This document shows, piece after piece, positions 26,521 to 39,913 of a stretch of DNA of 64,000 nt. Each line of letters opens with the position of its first letter. The stretch's first letter is position 1. Both the position numbers and the translations under genes were made by a program. Source of the DNA: Struthio camelus (lineage: Eukaryota; Chordata; Aves; Struthioniformes; Struthionidae). The notes under the pieces are model-generated. The model worked only from the letters and a program-made list of their open reading frames with translations, had not been told where the DNA came from and searched no databases. The stretch is taken from the NCBI RefSeq assembly GCF_040807025.1, contig NC_090942.1, positions 201,368,747 through 201,432,746 of the forward strand, given 5' to 3'.

Positions 26521-29345
26521 GAGATCATCTCGCCTGGGGGCTGGAGTGTGACAGAAATGCTAAGTAGTCCTTTCGGTCGGGGAGGTTTCCTCATCTAAAC
26601 TCAGTTGTCGTCTTGCTTGCAATCAGGTGGTAGTCTTTCAGAAAATGAATGCTTAATTGAATTGTGGATAGGAATTCATGGAGAGAGGCCAGAACCTAAA
26701 AGCATAAGGTATATATTGTTTTGATAAAAAATGAATGTAGATCTTTGAGAGTGGGCTGGAGGAACTGTAAAATAAGAGCTGAAGGAATTAGCCTTAGACT
26801 GAAAATTCTAGAAAATGTAGATAAACCCTTGGTATGTGGCACCTGTTTCTTTACAATGGAAGAATAACTCTGAGTCATAACTGGATTTCGATTTCATTTA
26901 TCTTGCATCTTAGTAGTTAATACCCTTCAACTTTCAATACTCAGAAGTATTTCAAGTGCCACAGCACTTGATTTTGATGGTGTTTGATAACAATAAAATG
27001 GGTAGTAGTTATGTTAAACAGATGGGATAACTGAACACTTCACACTTCTTGATATTTCTAAGTGAGTCATTTAAAGAGTGTGATTAATCATCCTACCATA
27101 ACGGTAATTTTTTTTTCTACCACCTACACAACCTGAAGTAGAGAAGAGATCTTTCAGGCTCTATGTGGATGAAAAGTAGAAAACCTTTATTTAGATGAAG
27201 GGAGACTACATGTGATGAACTTTTCATCTTAAGAATTTGTATCTGAACTGTTCTGTGCAGCAATATGATGTATCCAGAAAGTCAGTTAACTAATCGTGGT
27301 TATTACATAGCAATTAGCAAAAAGTTAGTCGTTTTCAGGCTTTTATGTAAATAGCAATCTGATGTGAAACTAGCTTATTTTACCTGACCTTTTTCCCCTC
27401 TCTGTGGTACTTGTCTCAAGTTCTAAGACATTTGGGGCAGAGGCACTTTCTTTAATACTCAGTGCTGTGTGGATTTGGCATTTTCGTAACAACAGTCAAG
27501 TGCTAATGTCATCAGAACAAACTTAGTGTTACCTAAGTGTTGAGTGAAGTGGGGGGTGCAGTTGCAAAGACCTGGATGAGAATTTTGTGTTTAGAAATGC
27601 AATACAAGAAGTGACCCAATTTGAACATAGGCACTGTGGGAAATGGAAGTCAGCAATTACCTACGCCTTGTGAGGCTGAGCAACAAGAGCAATAGTACTT
27701 GGAGGCGAGGGGGGCACCCAGCTATTATAGGCAGTATAAAATGTTTTAAAGGGGAGATATTCAGTTTTGATGTCTTTTAAGTTAGTTAAAGAACTAGGAG
27801 GGAAGTGTCAGATGCATTGAGATACCGTATTGGATACAGGAGACTGATTAGGAAAGTGATTCTTTGGGAAGGGGTGTTGAGAAATATGGTTGCCTAAGGG
27901 GAAGAAAAAAGTAGCATGTGGGGAGGAAAAGGAGGAGACCAAGGATGCATCCGAATGGATCCCACAAAGAACATGAGAAAGGTATATTAAATGTATGCCT
28001 GCTTCTGCTATTGGCAATTCAATTTTCTAATTTGTCGTATCGCATATTGGCAGCATTGATGAGATTCACTCTTTCTCTTTAGTGAATGCATGTCTAATAG
28101 TTAGTTGGTTTGGTCTGTTTGTTGGCTCATCAGCTTTTCTGTGAAGACTAATTACTGACTGGAAGTGTACTGAGAATGTTGTTCTGTTGTGTCCCCCCAT
28201 AACAGTAGTAGAAGTGACTTTGATATGTTGGCAGGATGACCAAAACAGGGAAATAGGTTTACCTCATAACTTTCTCTCCGCGTTTTAGCAGAATGGTGTA
28301 TATGGTGGTTCTCTTGCCCTGGTGATCTCTTTAGATAAGTGATCTGTTCTTTTAGCTGTCTACCTCAGCAGGTAGACAGATAGGCTTATTAAAAAATATT
28401 ACAGATGGCTTGTTAAAAGTGAAGCCCCATTAAAAGAATGACACTTGACTTTATTTCTTCTTTCAATGGGAACATTGAAAAACAGGTGTTCTTTAGGAAA
28501 CAGAAAAGTTGGAGACTGGTCTGAGAGCTGGTTGGCTGGTAATGGCACAGAAATCAATAGAGATGATACCTCTTTCTACCACTGGAGGGTTATTCATGCC
28601 TTTTAATAGTGTGGTCATGCTGGTAAAATATTTAGAAAGTGAAGAAGTGTGGCCCTTCCTCTTTTAGGCCAGTTTACTGGAGATGGGTACCCATTTGATA
28701 GCTAGTACTTGGATCAGAGATTGCAAGGAAAATATACAAGAAAAGTCATAGTAGAGCCAGTACCACAAAAAATGGATCTGGAGGGTTTGTGCTGCATGAG
28801 TGATGGAAGGGACATCTTTCAAATGTGGAGTAGTACTATAGTCTTACCTGATAATCAGTAAACGTTTCAAGTGGAAGTTTTCTCTAAAGTAGTAATTTTG
28901 GTTGTCAAAAGTGCGCACTGGGTAATTACAGTCCTGTAACTACAGAACAATGTTTTCCGTGACATTTTAGCTTCTAAAATACCGTACCGTTCTGTTGCAT
29001 TTCACTGAGGAGAGGGGAAATAGGTTTCACCTTATTCCTTTAATTTTCTGAGATGTTCTTATTTGGCTAAGAAAAAAATAAGTCATTGCTGAGTGTTTTT
29101 TTTGAAGTTGGTGTACCAACTGGTAAGCCCTTGCAATGAGAGAAAGGGAGTTCTGCCTGTTTTTGAACAGGCTAGAAGCAAAATATTTGCATAATAAACT
29201 ACACTGGTGAGCTGACTTGGCAAATAACACAGTTTGGTTCATCCTAATCATCTTCTGCTATTTATTAATATACTAAGTTAATTGAAAATGCTGAAAACTT
29301 ATTTCTTACTGTAATTAGTGTGCGCTCTAACCTGGTTGTGTTCAG
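26520..29345 (+). other. RNF6: RNF6 5' intron
   Basis: AT-rich sequence between the RNF6 CpG island and the acceptor of the first coding exon. The acceptor is tggttgtgttcag, ending at 29345. No conserved gene, repeat family or RNA gene is recognised here. Calling it an intron depends on an undetected 5' UTR exon in the island. Confidence 0.6.
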
Positions 29346-29365
29346 GACGGCTTGGCATTATCGCT

Positions 29366-29558
29366 ATGGATCGCTCTCGACACCATGCAGGAAATGGCAG
29401 TGATCAGCCGTCTTCACGAGAGCACAGCTATGGTGAAGATGAGAGACAACGACAGCTAGAGCGCCTCAGTAGAGAGGAGGCATATTACCAGTTCATTAAC
29501 GAACTCAATGAGGAAGACTACAGGTTAATGAGAGACCGCAACCTGCTTGGCACTCCTG
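29366..29558 (+). CDS. RNF6: RNF6 coding exon 1
   Basis: Encodes residues 1-64 and the first base of a Gly codon, starting [11 protein letters not shown] and ending NLLGTP. The exon itself starts at 29346 after ttcag. The donor gtaaga is at 29559. It carries the conserved [11 protein letters not shown] and [14 protein letters not shown] motifs. Confidence 0.96.
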
Positions 29559-32500
29559 GTAAGATGCTTTCACTCCTGTGGATACTTTCAGCAGAAAAGA
29601 CAGTATGCTGAAAACCGCAGAAAAGATCAATTCACAATTGCAAATGTGAATTAATGCAACTGCTGTTGGGTACCACATGTGGTGGGGTGACTCAAGAAGC
29701 CTGGATTCTGTGGTTTTGTAGAAAGGAGGGGAAAAAAATAAAAGACTTGCTTTCCCAGCAAAGTTGATGCTACCTGATAAAATTTGTCAACTTAAAAGAG
29801 ATACTAAAGCTGTGAGTAAAAATATAACTCCTTTGACCGCAACCCCTCAGCATATAGATAACATCCCAATCCAAGTAATTAATATCTGTAATATTAAAGT
29901 GCTGCTTCTGACATGTGGCAGTTTTTTAGGCTTCTGAGTTGTTGTTGGAAGTTGTCGTGCTCTTGACGTGCATGTTAGCATCCTTTTTCTCCCCAGTATC
30001 TACCTTCTATGTTAGCTGGGAGCCTATGTTAGTCTCACACTATTTCTGTTTTCTTTCAGATTTCATTAATTTTACTTTATTTCTGAACGTTTTCCTTTCA
30101 AGATAGAAAATACTTTCATTTCTGCATGGCTTTGAGCCAATAAAATGTATTGTCTGACAACATCAAAACGTAAATTATTTCAGGGGAAATAACAGCAGAA
30201 GAGTTGCAGCAACGTTTGGAGGGGGCTAAGGAGCATCTTGCATCAGAAACTGATCCCGAAAACAGAGACAGTGAAGGCAGAACTGCTGGAGGTAAATGTT
30301 CTTCCTTCATATTTATACATAGCATGCGATAGGTAAATATTGTTGTTCTGTACAGGCATTTAAGGGAACTGCTCAACAACTTAAGTACCGTCCTTTTCAA
30401 GTCTTTTTTACTTCCTGTCTCTGTGGAACATTTTCGTGTTTTGAGACATTCCCTAATGAGACACAAACACCTTGAAATACTTCACAAGAACTGATTTACA
30501 TCGGCCACAAATTATCTTCTCTTCCTTTCCTGATTCCTCTTTGCTAGTAAATCTAATTGCACAAGGATAATTTTATTTTTTCTTTTTTAGAGGGCTTTGG
30601 TGAGTACTAAAGAAGTTAGAAAGGAAAAAAGGCTAAATGGAAAACAGCAAACCCTTTCTTTAGCTGTTCTGTTGTTCTTGTTTTGTTTCAGTTTGTTTTA
30701 GTGGAGTGAGGTTTTGTGTATCTGTGCTGTCTATCTTTTCTTCCCCAGCAATATTTTTTGATCATTTGGCAAGTTCCAGTCAGATTCAGTAGAGAAATAG
30801 ATGTCTCGGAAATCAAGATATCAAAATTCTTACAGGTTTTGTGAAAGCTGGTACAGTGTAGAGACCTTAAGTAACGCTCCCTTCAAGGGAGAGCCTTTGC
30901 TGTGATCTTGACCATGTTCTCTTCTGTTTGGTTTTCCTCATATATATAGTTCAGAACTAACCACAGTAATGGTCCCTATTATTGAGCTGGTAGCTGAGGG
31001 AGCAGTTGGAGGAGAGTTGGGAATAGAGCTGAGGGTATTGCAATAGAGAATGAGTACAATAGCACATAGAGAACAAATCTGCAGAGAGAAAACCATGCAT
31101 CACTTACTCCCCTGCCTGTAGGAAAAATTTTTGAAAATTCTCTCTAAAACAAGATAAAATATATCATAATCTTCCTTGCTTTAACATAATTGGATTACTA
31201 GGATACTCTCAAATCAATAACTCAAGGCACAGGCACTGGACAAATGCAACCAACTGATTTTGAATGCGCCACCTACTTCTGAACACTTTCTCAGAAGAGG
31301 CTGAGCGGACATAGTCTCTTCTCTGTGTGTCTGCTGGCGAGACTAAAATTCTGGGCTCAGCTGATCATTTTGCTGACACTTATGTACAGCATTTTTTCAG
31401 CAAATTGTGTTAGCATAGCTATGTATCTGCCCTGTTGCTGTAAAACTTCTGAAGTCAAGGCTCAGCATGGAGGATTTGGAATTCATCATAGTATGGTAAG
31501 TGTGCTTTTGTATGAACATTAGAAAACAATTCTTCGTTTATTTCTTTTAGATTCTGATGTTCTTGGAGAAAACTCAAATGGTGACTCTTTGCTTGAATGG
31601 CTGAACACATTTCGTCGCACGGGGAACGCCACTCGCAGTGGACAGAGTGGGAACCAAACCTGGAGAGCTGTGAGTCGAACAAATCCGAACAGTGGGGAAT
31701 TCCGATTTAGTCTTGAAATCAACATAAATCATGAACATAACAGTTTTGAAACCGCAGGTGAAGAGTATGCGGGTACAGATAGTAGCAGAACGTATTTAGA
31801 AAGAAGACATCAAAGAGCTGCCAGTCCAGTAACCACACGAACAAGGAGCAGGGCCTCAAGAGAGGCAAACAGTGATGCTTCAAGCACTGCGAGGACCAGG
31901 TCTGTAAGAAGCTCAGTGACACAAAGCTCTGGAGCAGCCTCTCACCCAGTTTCAGGGAGGCTCAGAAGTAGAACTAGGGAGTCGTCGGGCCTTCCTAGAA
32001 CAACTACTGTACGTAGTAGTTCTACAACTACTGGTGGACAAAGAGAAATGCCAGAAAGAGGTACTTCTACAGGACTTCCAAGAGGTAGAGCTAGAGCTAA
32101 TGTTCGGATGAGTACAAACCAAAGACTAGAAATTCTACGGTTGAGGTCTACTTTGAGCAGCCGAAGCCGCTCTCCGCTGCAAAGACAAGATGACGTTCGT
32201 TCTGAGGAGCACGGGCAGCGGCAAGACAGAAGTGCACAGCAAATCAATAGAAGTAGAAGACAAACACTGCAGCTTTCTCCACAGCCTGCTGAAGAGCAAG
32301 CAAGAGGTAACGCTCAGACTCCTCAGCTTTCCGGTGCAGCATCATCCTTGGGAATAACTTTGGAAGAGGAGGAATCTAGTAGGCCAATAGCTGCTGTTAG
32401 AAGGCATCCCACAATTACATTAGATCTTCAGGTGAGAAGAATTCGCCCTGGAGAAAACAGAGATCGGGACAGTATCGCTAGTAGAACTCGTTCTAGAGTA

Positions 32501-33283
32501 GGAATGGCAGAAAACACTGTCACTTTTGAAAGTGACAGTGGGGGATTTCGACGTACGATATCACGATCAGAACGTGCAGGTATTCGGACCTACGTTAGCA
32601 CTATACGGATACCTCTTCGGCGGATTTCAGAAACTGGACTTGGTGAACCTTCATCAGTGGCTCTTCGATCAATTCTTCGACAAATTATGACAGGCTTTGG
32701 AGAACTGAGTTCTTTAATGGAGACAGAATCCAGCTCAGAATTGCAAAGAGGTGGTCATCACTTGTCAGATGTGCAGGCAGAGCAGAACAACTCAAATTCA
32801 GCGAGCAATAGCAGTGATCCAAGAGAGATTTCTTCTAGAAATGGGCGTGCTGTAGAAGGCAGTAGTGAAGCAAATGGACAGAGTGATGACACTCAACGTT
32901 ATGGTCGCAATAATGAAAGTCAAGATAACAGACAGTCTCAAGATGCTAACAACCTAGTGGAAAATGGAACGCTGCCTATTCTTCGACTAGCTCACTTCTT
33001 CTTGCTGAATGAAGATGATGATGATGAGCGTTTAAGAGGTCTAACCAAAGAACAGATTGACAATCTTTCAACCCGGAACTATGGGGATATTAACACCGAG
33101 AATGAAATAAGTAAAACATGTAGTGTTTGCATTAATGAATATGTAACAGGAAATAAGCTAAGGCAGTTACCTTGCATGCATGAGTTTCATATTCATTGTA
33201 TTGATCGCTGGCTTTCAGAAAATTCCACTTGCCCAATTTGCCGGCAGCCTGTGTTAGGGTCTAATGCCACAGACAATGGCTAA
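29366..33283 (+). CDS. RNF6: RNF6, RING-H2 E3 ubiquitin ligase (complete coding sequence in three exons)
   Basis: Joining 29366-29558, 30184-30291 and 31551-33283 gives a predicted 677-residue protein, close to the roughly 685 of human RNF6. The N-terminus has a basic/acidic helical segment and the motif shared with the paralogue [16 protein letters not shown], then [15 protein letters not shown]. The middle is rich in Ser and Arg and poor in Lys. [15 protein letters not shown] hydrophobic segment and an acidic DDDDE run precede the C-terminal RING-H2 finger, whose ligands are C624, C627, C642, H644, H647, C650, C661 and C664. In mammals RNF6 ubiquitinates LIMK1 in axons and the androgen receptor; that is family knowledge. 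The start was chosen by match to the known N-terminus and because it lies 20 bases inside a good acceptor. Both introns are phase 1. The frame is intact, so the gene looks functional. Confidence 0.97.
30184..30291 (+). CDS. RNF6: RNF6 coding exon 2
   Basis: Acceptor aattatttcag ends at 30183 and donor gtaaat starts at 30292. The 108 bases complete the split Gly and encode [20 protein letters not shown], then [15 protein letters not shown]. This matches the EITSEELQQRL region of mammalian RNF6. Too short to show up as a long open frame, it was found by phase and homology. Confidence 0.94.
31551..33283 (+). CDS. RNF6: RNF6 coding exon 3 (terminal coding exon with RING-H2)
   Basis: Acceptor tttcttttag ends at 31550. 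The reading frame continues from a split Asp codon ([21 protein letters not shown]) to the TAA at 33281-33283. The exon codes about 85% of the protein, including the RS-rich middle, the conserved [20 protein letters not shown] and [20 protein letters not shown] segments, and the RING finger. The long single exon is typical of the RNF6/RLIM family. Confidence 0.97.
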
Positions 33284-34055
33284 AGTTATTTGTATTGCTC
33301 AGTATTTCAGGATTTACATCTGCTCTATTTTTGGTGAGCCAGGTGGAATGAGTTGACTAGCATAGGGGTTCATTCGTGTGGGGATTTTTGTTAATTTCTT
33401 TAAAAATAATAGGAAACTTGTCTAAATCTAGCAATGTAAATACTATTTTTCTCCAAGTGCAGATCTAGGAGTACATGTAGAACCAAATGATATCAGTAAA
33501 GTTTATATTTTTTTAGGTAATTTTGTTATGCTAAGCACTTTTGTAAATACAGAAATGCAGTAGTTAATCAGTCCTGCTTAATGTATGTTTTTTTTTAACA
33601 GTGTGATGGACTCTATTTAGATTACAAATTGTTTCACACAGACTCACCACTGTGTTGAGAAATTAGTATCTAAATAGCCATTCATTAGCTTTTTGTTCTA
33701 AGAACAATTTCTTTTACAGAGTCTCTTGCTGGACATGTTTGCTAAAGATATTTAAGTTACTTGAAGTGCTCATTTTAATATACAGTATATTTTTTTTTAA
33801 CATTGAAAATATCCTTTCCAGAAACTTGCCAATTTGGTTCTATTTAAAATTTTTATGGCAGTTTTTGCATGTGGTTTTACACAATGCTTAGTGCTGACAA
33901 GTTCATATTCAAAAGTGGATGGGTTAGTAACACTATAAAATGTACATAATTTAATACTGTCTCTGACAATTGCTGTCTTTTCAATACAGACAGCAGTCAA
34001 ATCAATGATAATTCCAAGAAAGTGTGTCTTACTGAGCGTAGGTATTTGTTCAAAG

Positions 34056-34061
34056 AATAAA
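34056..34061 (+). terminator. Candidate RNF6 polyadenylation signal 1
   Basis: AATAAA, 773 bases after the RNF6 stop codon, the first canonical hexamer I find downstream of the coding region. Usage is unproven. Confidence 0.4.
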
Positions 34062-34390
34062 TAAGCATTGAGGAAGCCTTTTTACTCTTTCAAACTACTC
34101 GATTGATATTCATAGGTTTTTTTTAATTGCCTTAGTTTAAAGAGGGAAATAATTCCTTGACCGTTATATTGTGTGCATGATTTGTACATCCTACTCAGAA
34201 AAGCAAAACAAAAGCTTAAAATGTTTTTGTACAGAAATCTGACAGGTACATATATAATGTTAAGTCCTCTTAAAACATGTTTGAGGACCAAATGGCAAAA
34301 GACACTAAAAAGGACAAAATAAGCTTCCTTTAAAGTCCCCAGATTCCTGTATAATTAGATATTAAACTTTATACCAATAACTTATAAAGA

Positions 34391-34396
34391 AATAAA
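34391..34396 (+). terminator. Candidate RNF6 polyadenylation signal 2
   Basis: AATAAA in an A-rich context, followed by a GT-rich stretch. It is the later of the two canonical hexamers and the one I slightly prefer as the distal end of RNF6. Confidence 0.45.
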
Positions 34397-34551
34397 GTTG
34401 CAAAGTAAATACCTGAGGCTTTGTGTGAATTGCTGTTGAGCCATATTCTTTAGATTGGTAAGATGATGTCATTCCTAATGATTTTTTTCACTTTAATCCT
34501 TTCCCACATTTTCCCCAGCTGTGTACTTGCATTTCCACAGGGGGTGGGTGG

Positions 34552-34573
34552 GTGTGCGCGCGCGCACGCGCAC
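34552..34573. repeat. Alternating purine-pyrimidine (GT/GC) tract, Z-DNA-prone
   Basis: Twenty-two bases of strict purine-pyrimidine alternation, mostly CG and CA/TG steps, preceded by gggtgggtgg. Such tracts form left-handed DNA under supercoiling. It lies about 150 bases after the last RNF6 polyadenylation candidate. Confidence 0.85.
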
Positions 34574-37500
34574 TACCTGTTATGGTAGATACAAATGCAA
34601 TACAAAGCATATGAGGGATACCAGAAGTAAGCTGACTGCTAGAAAGCTCGTCTTTTTGAGTAACATGCATCTCTTGTGTTTCCTAGGGGAAGAGGGTATA
34701 ATGCAACACGTTTACAGTGTGTATTTTGAACAGTAGAAAGAATATTTCAGGTGAAGAGTTTGCACTGACTTCCTCTGTCTCCAGGTTAACTTCATAAGAC
34801 GTGCACTTCTGTGCTATGTGCTTCAGTTGACACATCTGTTAGCTTCCCTTCAAAGAAGCTGTTATAAAACCCTATGTTAAGCTATTATGTAGGTAGTCAA
34901 GTTTTGCCCGAGAGTTGTTTGTGTCAAAAGTTCCACAAACTCGAAATGCTTCTTTTTATTCCTAAAAGTAGTTCTAAGAAATTATCTTATGAGATTTAGA
35001 TGAGTTTAAGGAGATGATTAAAGTATCTTGTGATCTGATTTTGACTGCTGATTATTGCAAGGATTGTTGACAGCTTTAAGTGCCCCCTTAGCTATATTAA
35101 AAAGCAGGGAGATTTAAATATGACTATCAGAACTAGCTTACGTTTCATGTTTTCTTTCTGTTATTTCTGTTAGCTCCTGATGTTGATAATATATAAATAT
35201 GTGGGTGCCTTCTGCTGCCTCCCTGTCTCCTGGATTTCCTTTATATGCAGCTTTGAAAGCTGCCTCACTCAAGTGAAACATCTGTAGAAACCTGCCTTTG
35301 GGTCACCGTTGCTTTGCTGGCAATCGGGGTTCTTTCAAGGTCGGTTTTCATTTAGATCCTTGCTGCAGGGGATATATTACAGAGTAGAGCAGAGAATGGA
35401 AGGGGGAGGGTGGCCCAGGGACTGTGCGGCTGACAGAACAAACAAGTATACCGGACTGTCATGTACACAGTCCTGTTCCAAGAGGGGGAAAGAAGCAGTG
35501 ACCTTACTTGACCTAGGGTGATGGTGGTAATTGTGGTTGAGTGCCTCCTCCCACACTTTTTTTTTTTTTTTTGGTAAGCAGCTAGTTGGAATCCTGCTCA
35601 ACTCTCTTACATTCTTGCCCTAGAAGTCAAGGGAGATTCTTTGTGCCTTCTTCCATTAAGATGGGATTTTGCTTTGTAACCGTAAGAGGAAAATTTCACA
35701 CACAGTTCAAGACAGGATCCTGTGTAGCAGGATACTTCTAACTGAGCTGCTGTTGTGGAATATGACAAAGTGCACTTCGCTTTCCATTGAAATTGCAGGC
35801 TATCAGATGTGTATGTGTTAGTGGTAACTTATAAGTAATGGTAAAAATAGGTTGATATGAGGTAGCTTACTGCAGTTCTAGCAGATACGCAGGATAGCTT
35901 GCTACTTTGAGTGAATCTTGAAAAATCAGTCGCATAAGAATTTCCATAGGTGTAGCTGATGGTATTATTTGGACCTAATTAACCCTTTATTCGCGGTGAT
36001 AACCGGGCAAAGAAAGCAACTGATGACTCTCTAGATTATCATAGCTTCTTCTATTAATTTGATTCAATATTCTTTTATAGATTATATTCTCTATGACAGA
36101 ATCTATAGTTACAGATTAGATTTTATATAGGCACGTGGGATCAAAAAATGCCTGAGCCATGGGCTAGATTATGTTGTTGTTACTCTTTTGAAATGTGAAG
36201 ACTGATACTCAGTGCAGGATTCAGGATGTGGATGCACTCTGCATTATATGGTGATATAATCACTTTTTTTCCCCTCCTTTCCATGATCTGAATAATTCCT
36301 GTATTTCTATTTTTGCTTTTAATTGCTTCTCAACACTGAGCTATGTCTTGTCAAGTTACCAGAGTGATTTCACTTTTGTGAATGTTAATTGCTAATGTAG
36401 AACTGAATATTATGCACTTTTTTGTGTACTATTGCGTACTAGCTTTTATTCTTCATGTAGATTTTTTTTTGTTGTTGTTTTTGTGCAAGCTGAATTTTCT
36501 CTGCCTTCATCCTGGGTACCCTGCCTCTTGTGATTTGTCTTTCTTGTTAATACCTCAGTAATTCTGTACCATTTTTTTCAGATTTTATCACTTGTAATTT
36601 ACTACTTTTTCTGATCGCTTAAAAGTATATCAAATAGCACAGGTACTTCATTAGCAATGCCTTCTATTTTAAAGATTACCTATGTATAATTTTTTTTTTT
36701 TTAATGAAAGGGGAATAGAGAGAAATATTTGAAGAACTTAAGGACAATCACCATATGTGTTTTCTGATGCTGATTCCTGTTGAGGAGAACTTGAAATCTA
36801 AGTAAAGCACTGATGGAACAAAGCTTGTAGGTTAATTAACTCCTGTTAATTATCCCCAAATTCTGTCTGATCAGGTGATCTAATGATGTGTTTTGGCCTT
36901 CCTTTGCCTTTAAAAAGGCTGAAGGGAGGAGTAATGTTTACTTTTTCTTTATATAGTTTGTATAAAGATGCAATAGCCTTTGCCTGTATCCTCCTTCATA
37001 AGACAGTATTTTAATACAGCTGTATTAGTACAGTGTAAAGTACAGCTTAATAATATTACTACTTGTCACTAAAAAAAAAGAAAACTGCTGATATGTAAAT
37101 TAGCACAATGACGAGACACTTATCTACTTAAGTTTATATATAAAAATAAAAAGGTGTCGGAAACATATTTGTGCATTGCATTTATAATCAAGAGCAAAAT
37201 CCATTTTGTATTGCAGTCTGCCACCACTTGAATCACCTAAAGTTAGACGCCAAAGCAAGTGAATATAAATAACACTGAGCTCACTCACTTAGCAGTATAG
37301 GAGTTTTACAATGTTTACAATATCAGTCAATTTTTGAGTACCATTGCTCATTTAACATTTCAAAGTGGCCCATGATAGGGAGAGGTTTGTTTTTTTCAAA
37401 GACCTTTTGTTAACAAAGGTATTAAAGGTTGTAAATGTGTGTGGAAAATGGACTTAATACTAAAGGGTTTGAAATCCAGTTTCTGTTACTCAAAATGAAG

Positions 37501-39898
37501 AAAATCAATGTTTCCTGTGATATCCTAAATGTATTTTCTAAAATTTGAGTTCTTACATGCTATTGGAGTGTGCGGGTTTCAATATTTGTAGCTGAAATTT
37601 ATTTAATCTTTCTCCATAAAAAGATAAATCAAAGCCAAATTTCAAATTCTGGAATTCCATGAGTTTCTTTTCCCCTCTTTTCACCTCTTGTAAACTGCCA
37701 CAGTCCTCTATCCTATGAAGGTAAATGATCCAATATGAATGGAGGTAAGGCATCCAATAATCCACTTTATTCCTGCCTTCTCCTGAAAATTCAGCCTATT
37801 CTACATCTTCCACGTGGACATTTTCATTTTATTTAGCTGATTTTCGGTTCCCAGTTAAATTTCCCACTAGTGAAATTCTCAGTTTTGCGAACTAGCTTAT
37901 TCTAACACCATTCATTAAGCACTTTTTTGTTTCACTTTTTCCAAGTGACACTTTTAACTGATGCAGACCTACATTCATCACTCTTGCTGAGCTCTGCTTT
38001 AGGAATGCTCTTTGCACTTTCTGAGCATAACCTGGCACAGTATCGTATTTACTCCTAGCTAATTATGACTCTTTCAGCAGCTGATGGCTGCTGGAGCTAG
38101 GTACTTCCAAGCAATATTTGTGTCACAGGAACACTTAAGTTGGTGCGCAATCCTAGCACTATACTCTGTGCAAGAAACCTCAAAAATGAGTCAGGCTCTC
38201 CTGTGTTTATTATCTTGATATGCTTAATATGGAAGATTTACTTACTGTTATTAGCTCTACACGCTCACTTTTCATGCAACATATCCAGCTTCAGCTGTTG
38301 CATGAGAGACCTACCTGTCTTGGACTGATTCTGCACACTCAGGCTTGTGCTTGAAAGTACTTGATAAAAGTGTGTGTCCTTATTTGGTAATCTGTCCAAT
38401 TTCTGCATGTCAGTTAATGTGAAGTTAGCTTTTATTGCTATAAAAATGCTATTAGTGGGTTTACCTGGGCAGCATTAGAAAGGTACCCACCTAGAGAGAG
38501 CGCTACATGGTACTAGTTCTGACTTTTCTGTCTGTGCTAAGGAGCTGGCCTAGCGTGGATCAGACACTCCTCCCCCTTCATGTGACAGGGAGGCAAAAAC
38601 ATAATGAGAAGCTATGAGCAATAAGAAACAGAGGTGACATGGTAGAGCTTGGCCTCCCTAAGGCAGATGGGAGCAACATGTGGGAAGTATTGGGCAGGAG
38701 ATGAAAGAGAGAGAACATACTCCATCAGTTTTGGAGCCCTACTTTATGTGCAAAATCAATCAAAGTGCTAGGCTCGGGGCAGACTGAAGCCTACAGAATT
38801 ACAGATACATGGGTTGCTGTCAGGAGAATCTGGAATCTTTTGTGCTTCTGTTGAAATAAATAGCAACAGGGTTTTCAGAGGCTGTGAAACCTGTGCCAGT
38901 CTGCTCATATATTACATGCTTCCAAAGAGTTAAAGCAGAAACTGTTGTTTAATCTGTGAGGTGAATGAGGCAGCAGAAGAACCTGGCACCAGGCACGGGA
39001 CCTGGTTGGCTGGGCAGTAGAACCAGGTCTTGGGCTCTACTTTCTACTCCCTCACACAGAGACCCAGCACAGTGTTGGTGCCTGGTTTCAGTTCAGACTC
39101 TAGAGGTTTTAAAAACCTGAGAATTGGGTTGTGTTCTCTCTTGATTGCTGCCTTTTGAATGGCCAAATGGGAAAACCTGTCAGTTTTATTTTTCATAGTG
39201 CCCTTTGATCTGGAAGAGCTAGATCTTGCCTTTGCTGCAAGAAAGGTTGAAGATTCATAGTTCATTCAGCTTGCACCTCTACTACAGATTTTGCTTGTGC
39301 AGCAGAAGGCATAAACATATATCCCTGTGCTGGCTTTCCTCCAGCAAATGCAGGTTACAGGAGCAGTGAGATCATGGCAGCAGCAGGGTTGTGTAGCCAG
39401 GCACCTGCAGGTTCTTACTACTCCCACTGGTGAATAGCTGATGTCTGTGCCACTCACCTGTGATGCCACATCTTCACTGTAATCAGCATCAGCACGATTA
39501 GAGTAGGGGGAAGGCAGGTGCGTCTACATGTTGTTGTCATTATTCAATTTGCCAAGCTAGTCTGAGTGCTACCAGTTGTTAGAAATGCAGATGTGCTTCT
39601 TAGCAGTCACAGTGGGACCTGTGGCAGTGTGGTGGTGCCAGCTCCTGCTGATTCATTTTACTGTGAAGGCTGAAACACAGAGAAGAACTTATGTAGGACT
39701 ATAGAGAATAAGTAATGACTTTGGGCATTTACTGGATATAAAAGATTTGATGCTGTATAGTTAATGACAGTCAAGGGAATATGATGCTGTTAGTTTGGGG
39801 TAATGTATTTCTTTGGACAGAGAGCCAGAACACCACTCATGGCATCAGTGCATAGAGCAAGTGAAAAGAGAGCTGAACACTCACACATACATCTATGT

Positions 39899-39913
39899 GG
39901 GGGGGGGGGGGGG
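39899..39913. repeat. G15 homopolymer run
   Basis: Fifteen consecutive G residues in otherwise AT-rich sequence. It is likely unstable, and the exact length in the assembly may be unreliable. Confidence 0.9.

Larger units (their letters stand above)
33284..34396 (+). other. RNF6: RNF6 3' UTR with candidate polyadenylation signals
   Basis: AT-rich sequence following the stop codon. Canonical AATAAA hexamers occur at 34056-34061 and 34391-34396, and either could end the transcript. The gt-rich stretch a little after the second (tttgtgtgaattgctgttga, near 34421) fits a downstream element. The transcript end is a guess between these two. Confidence 0.6.
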
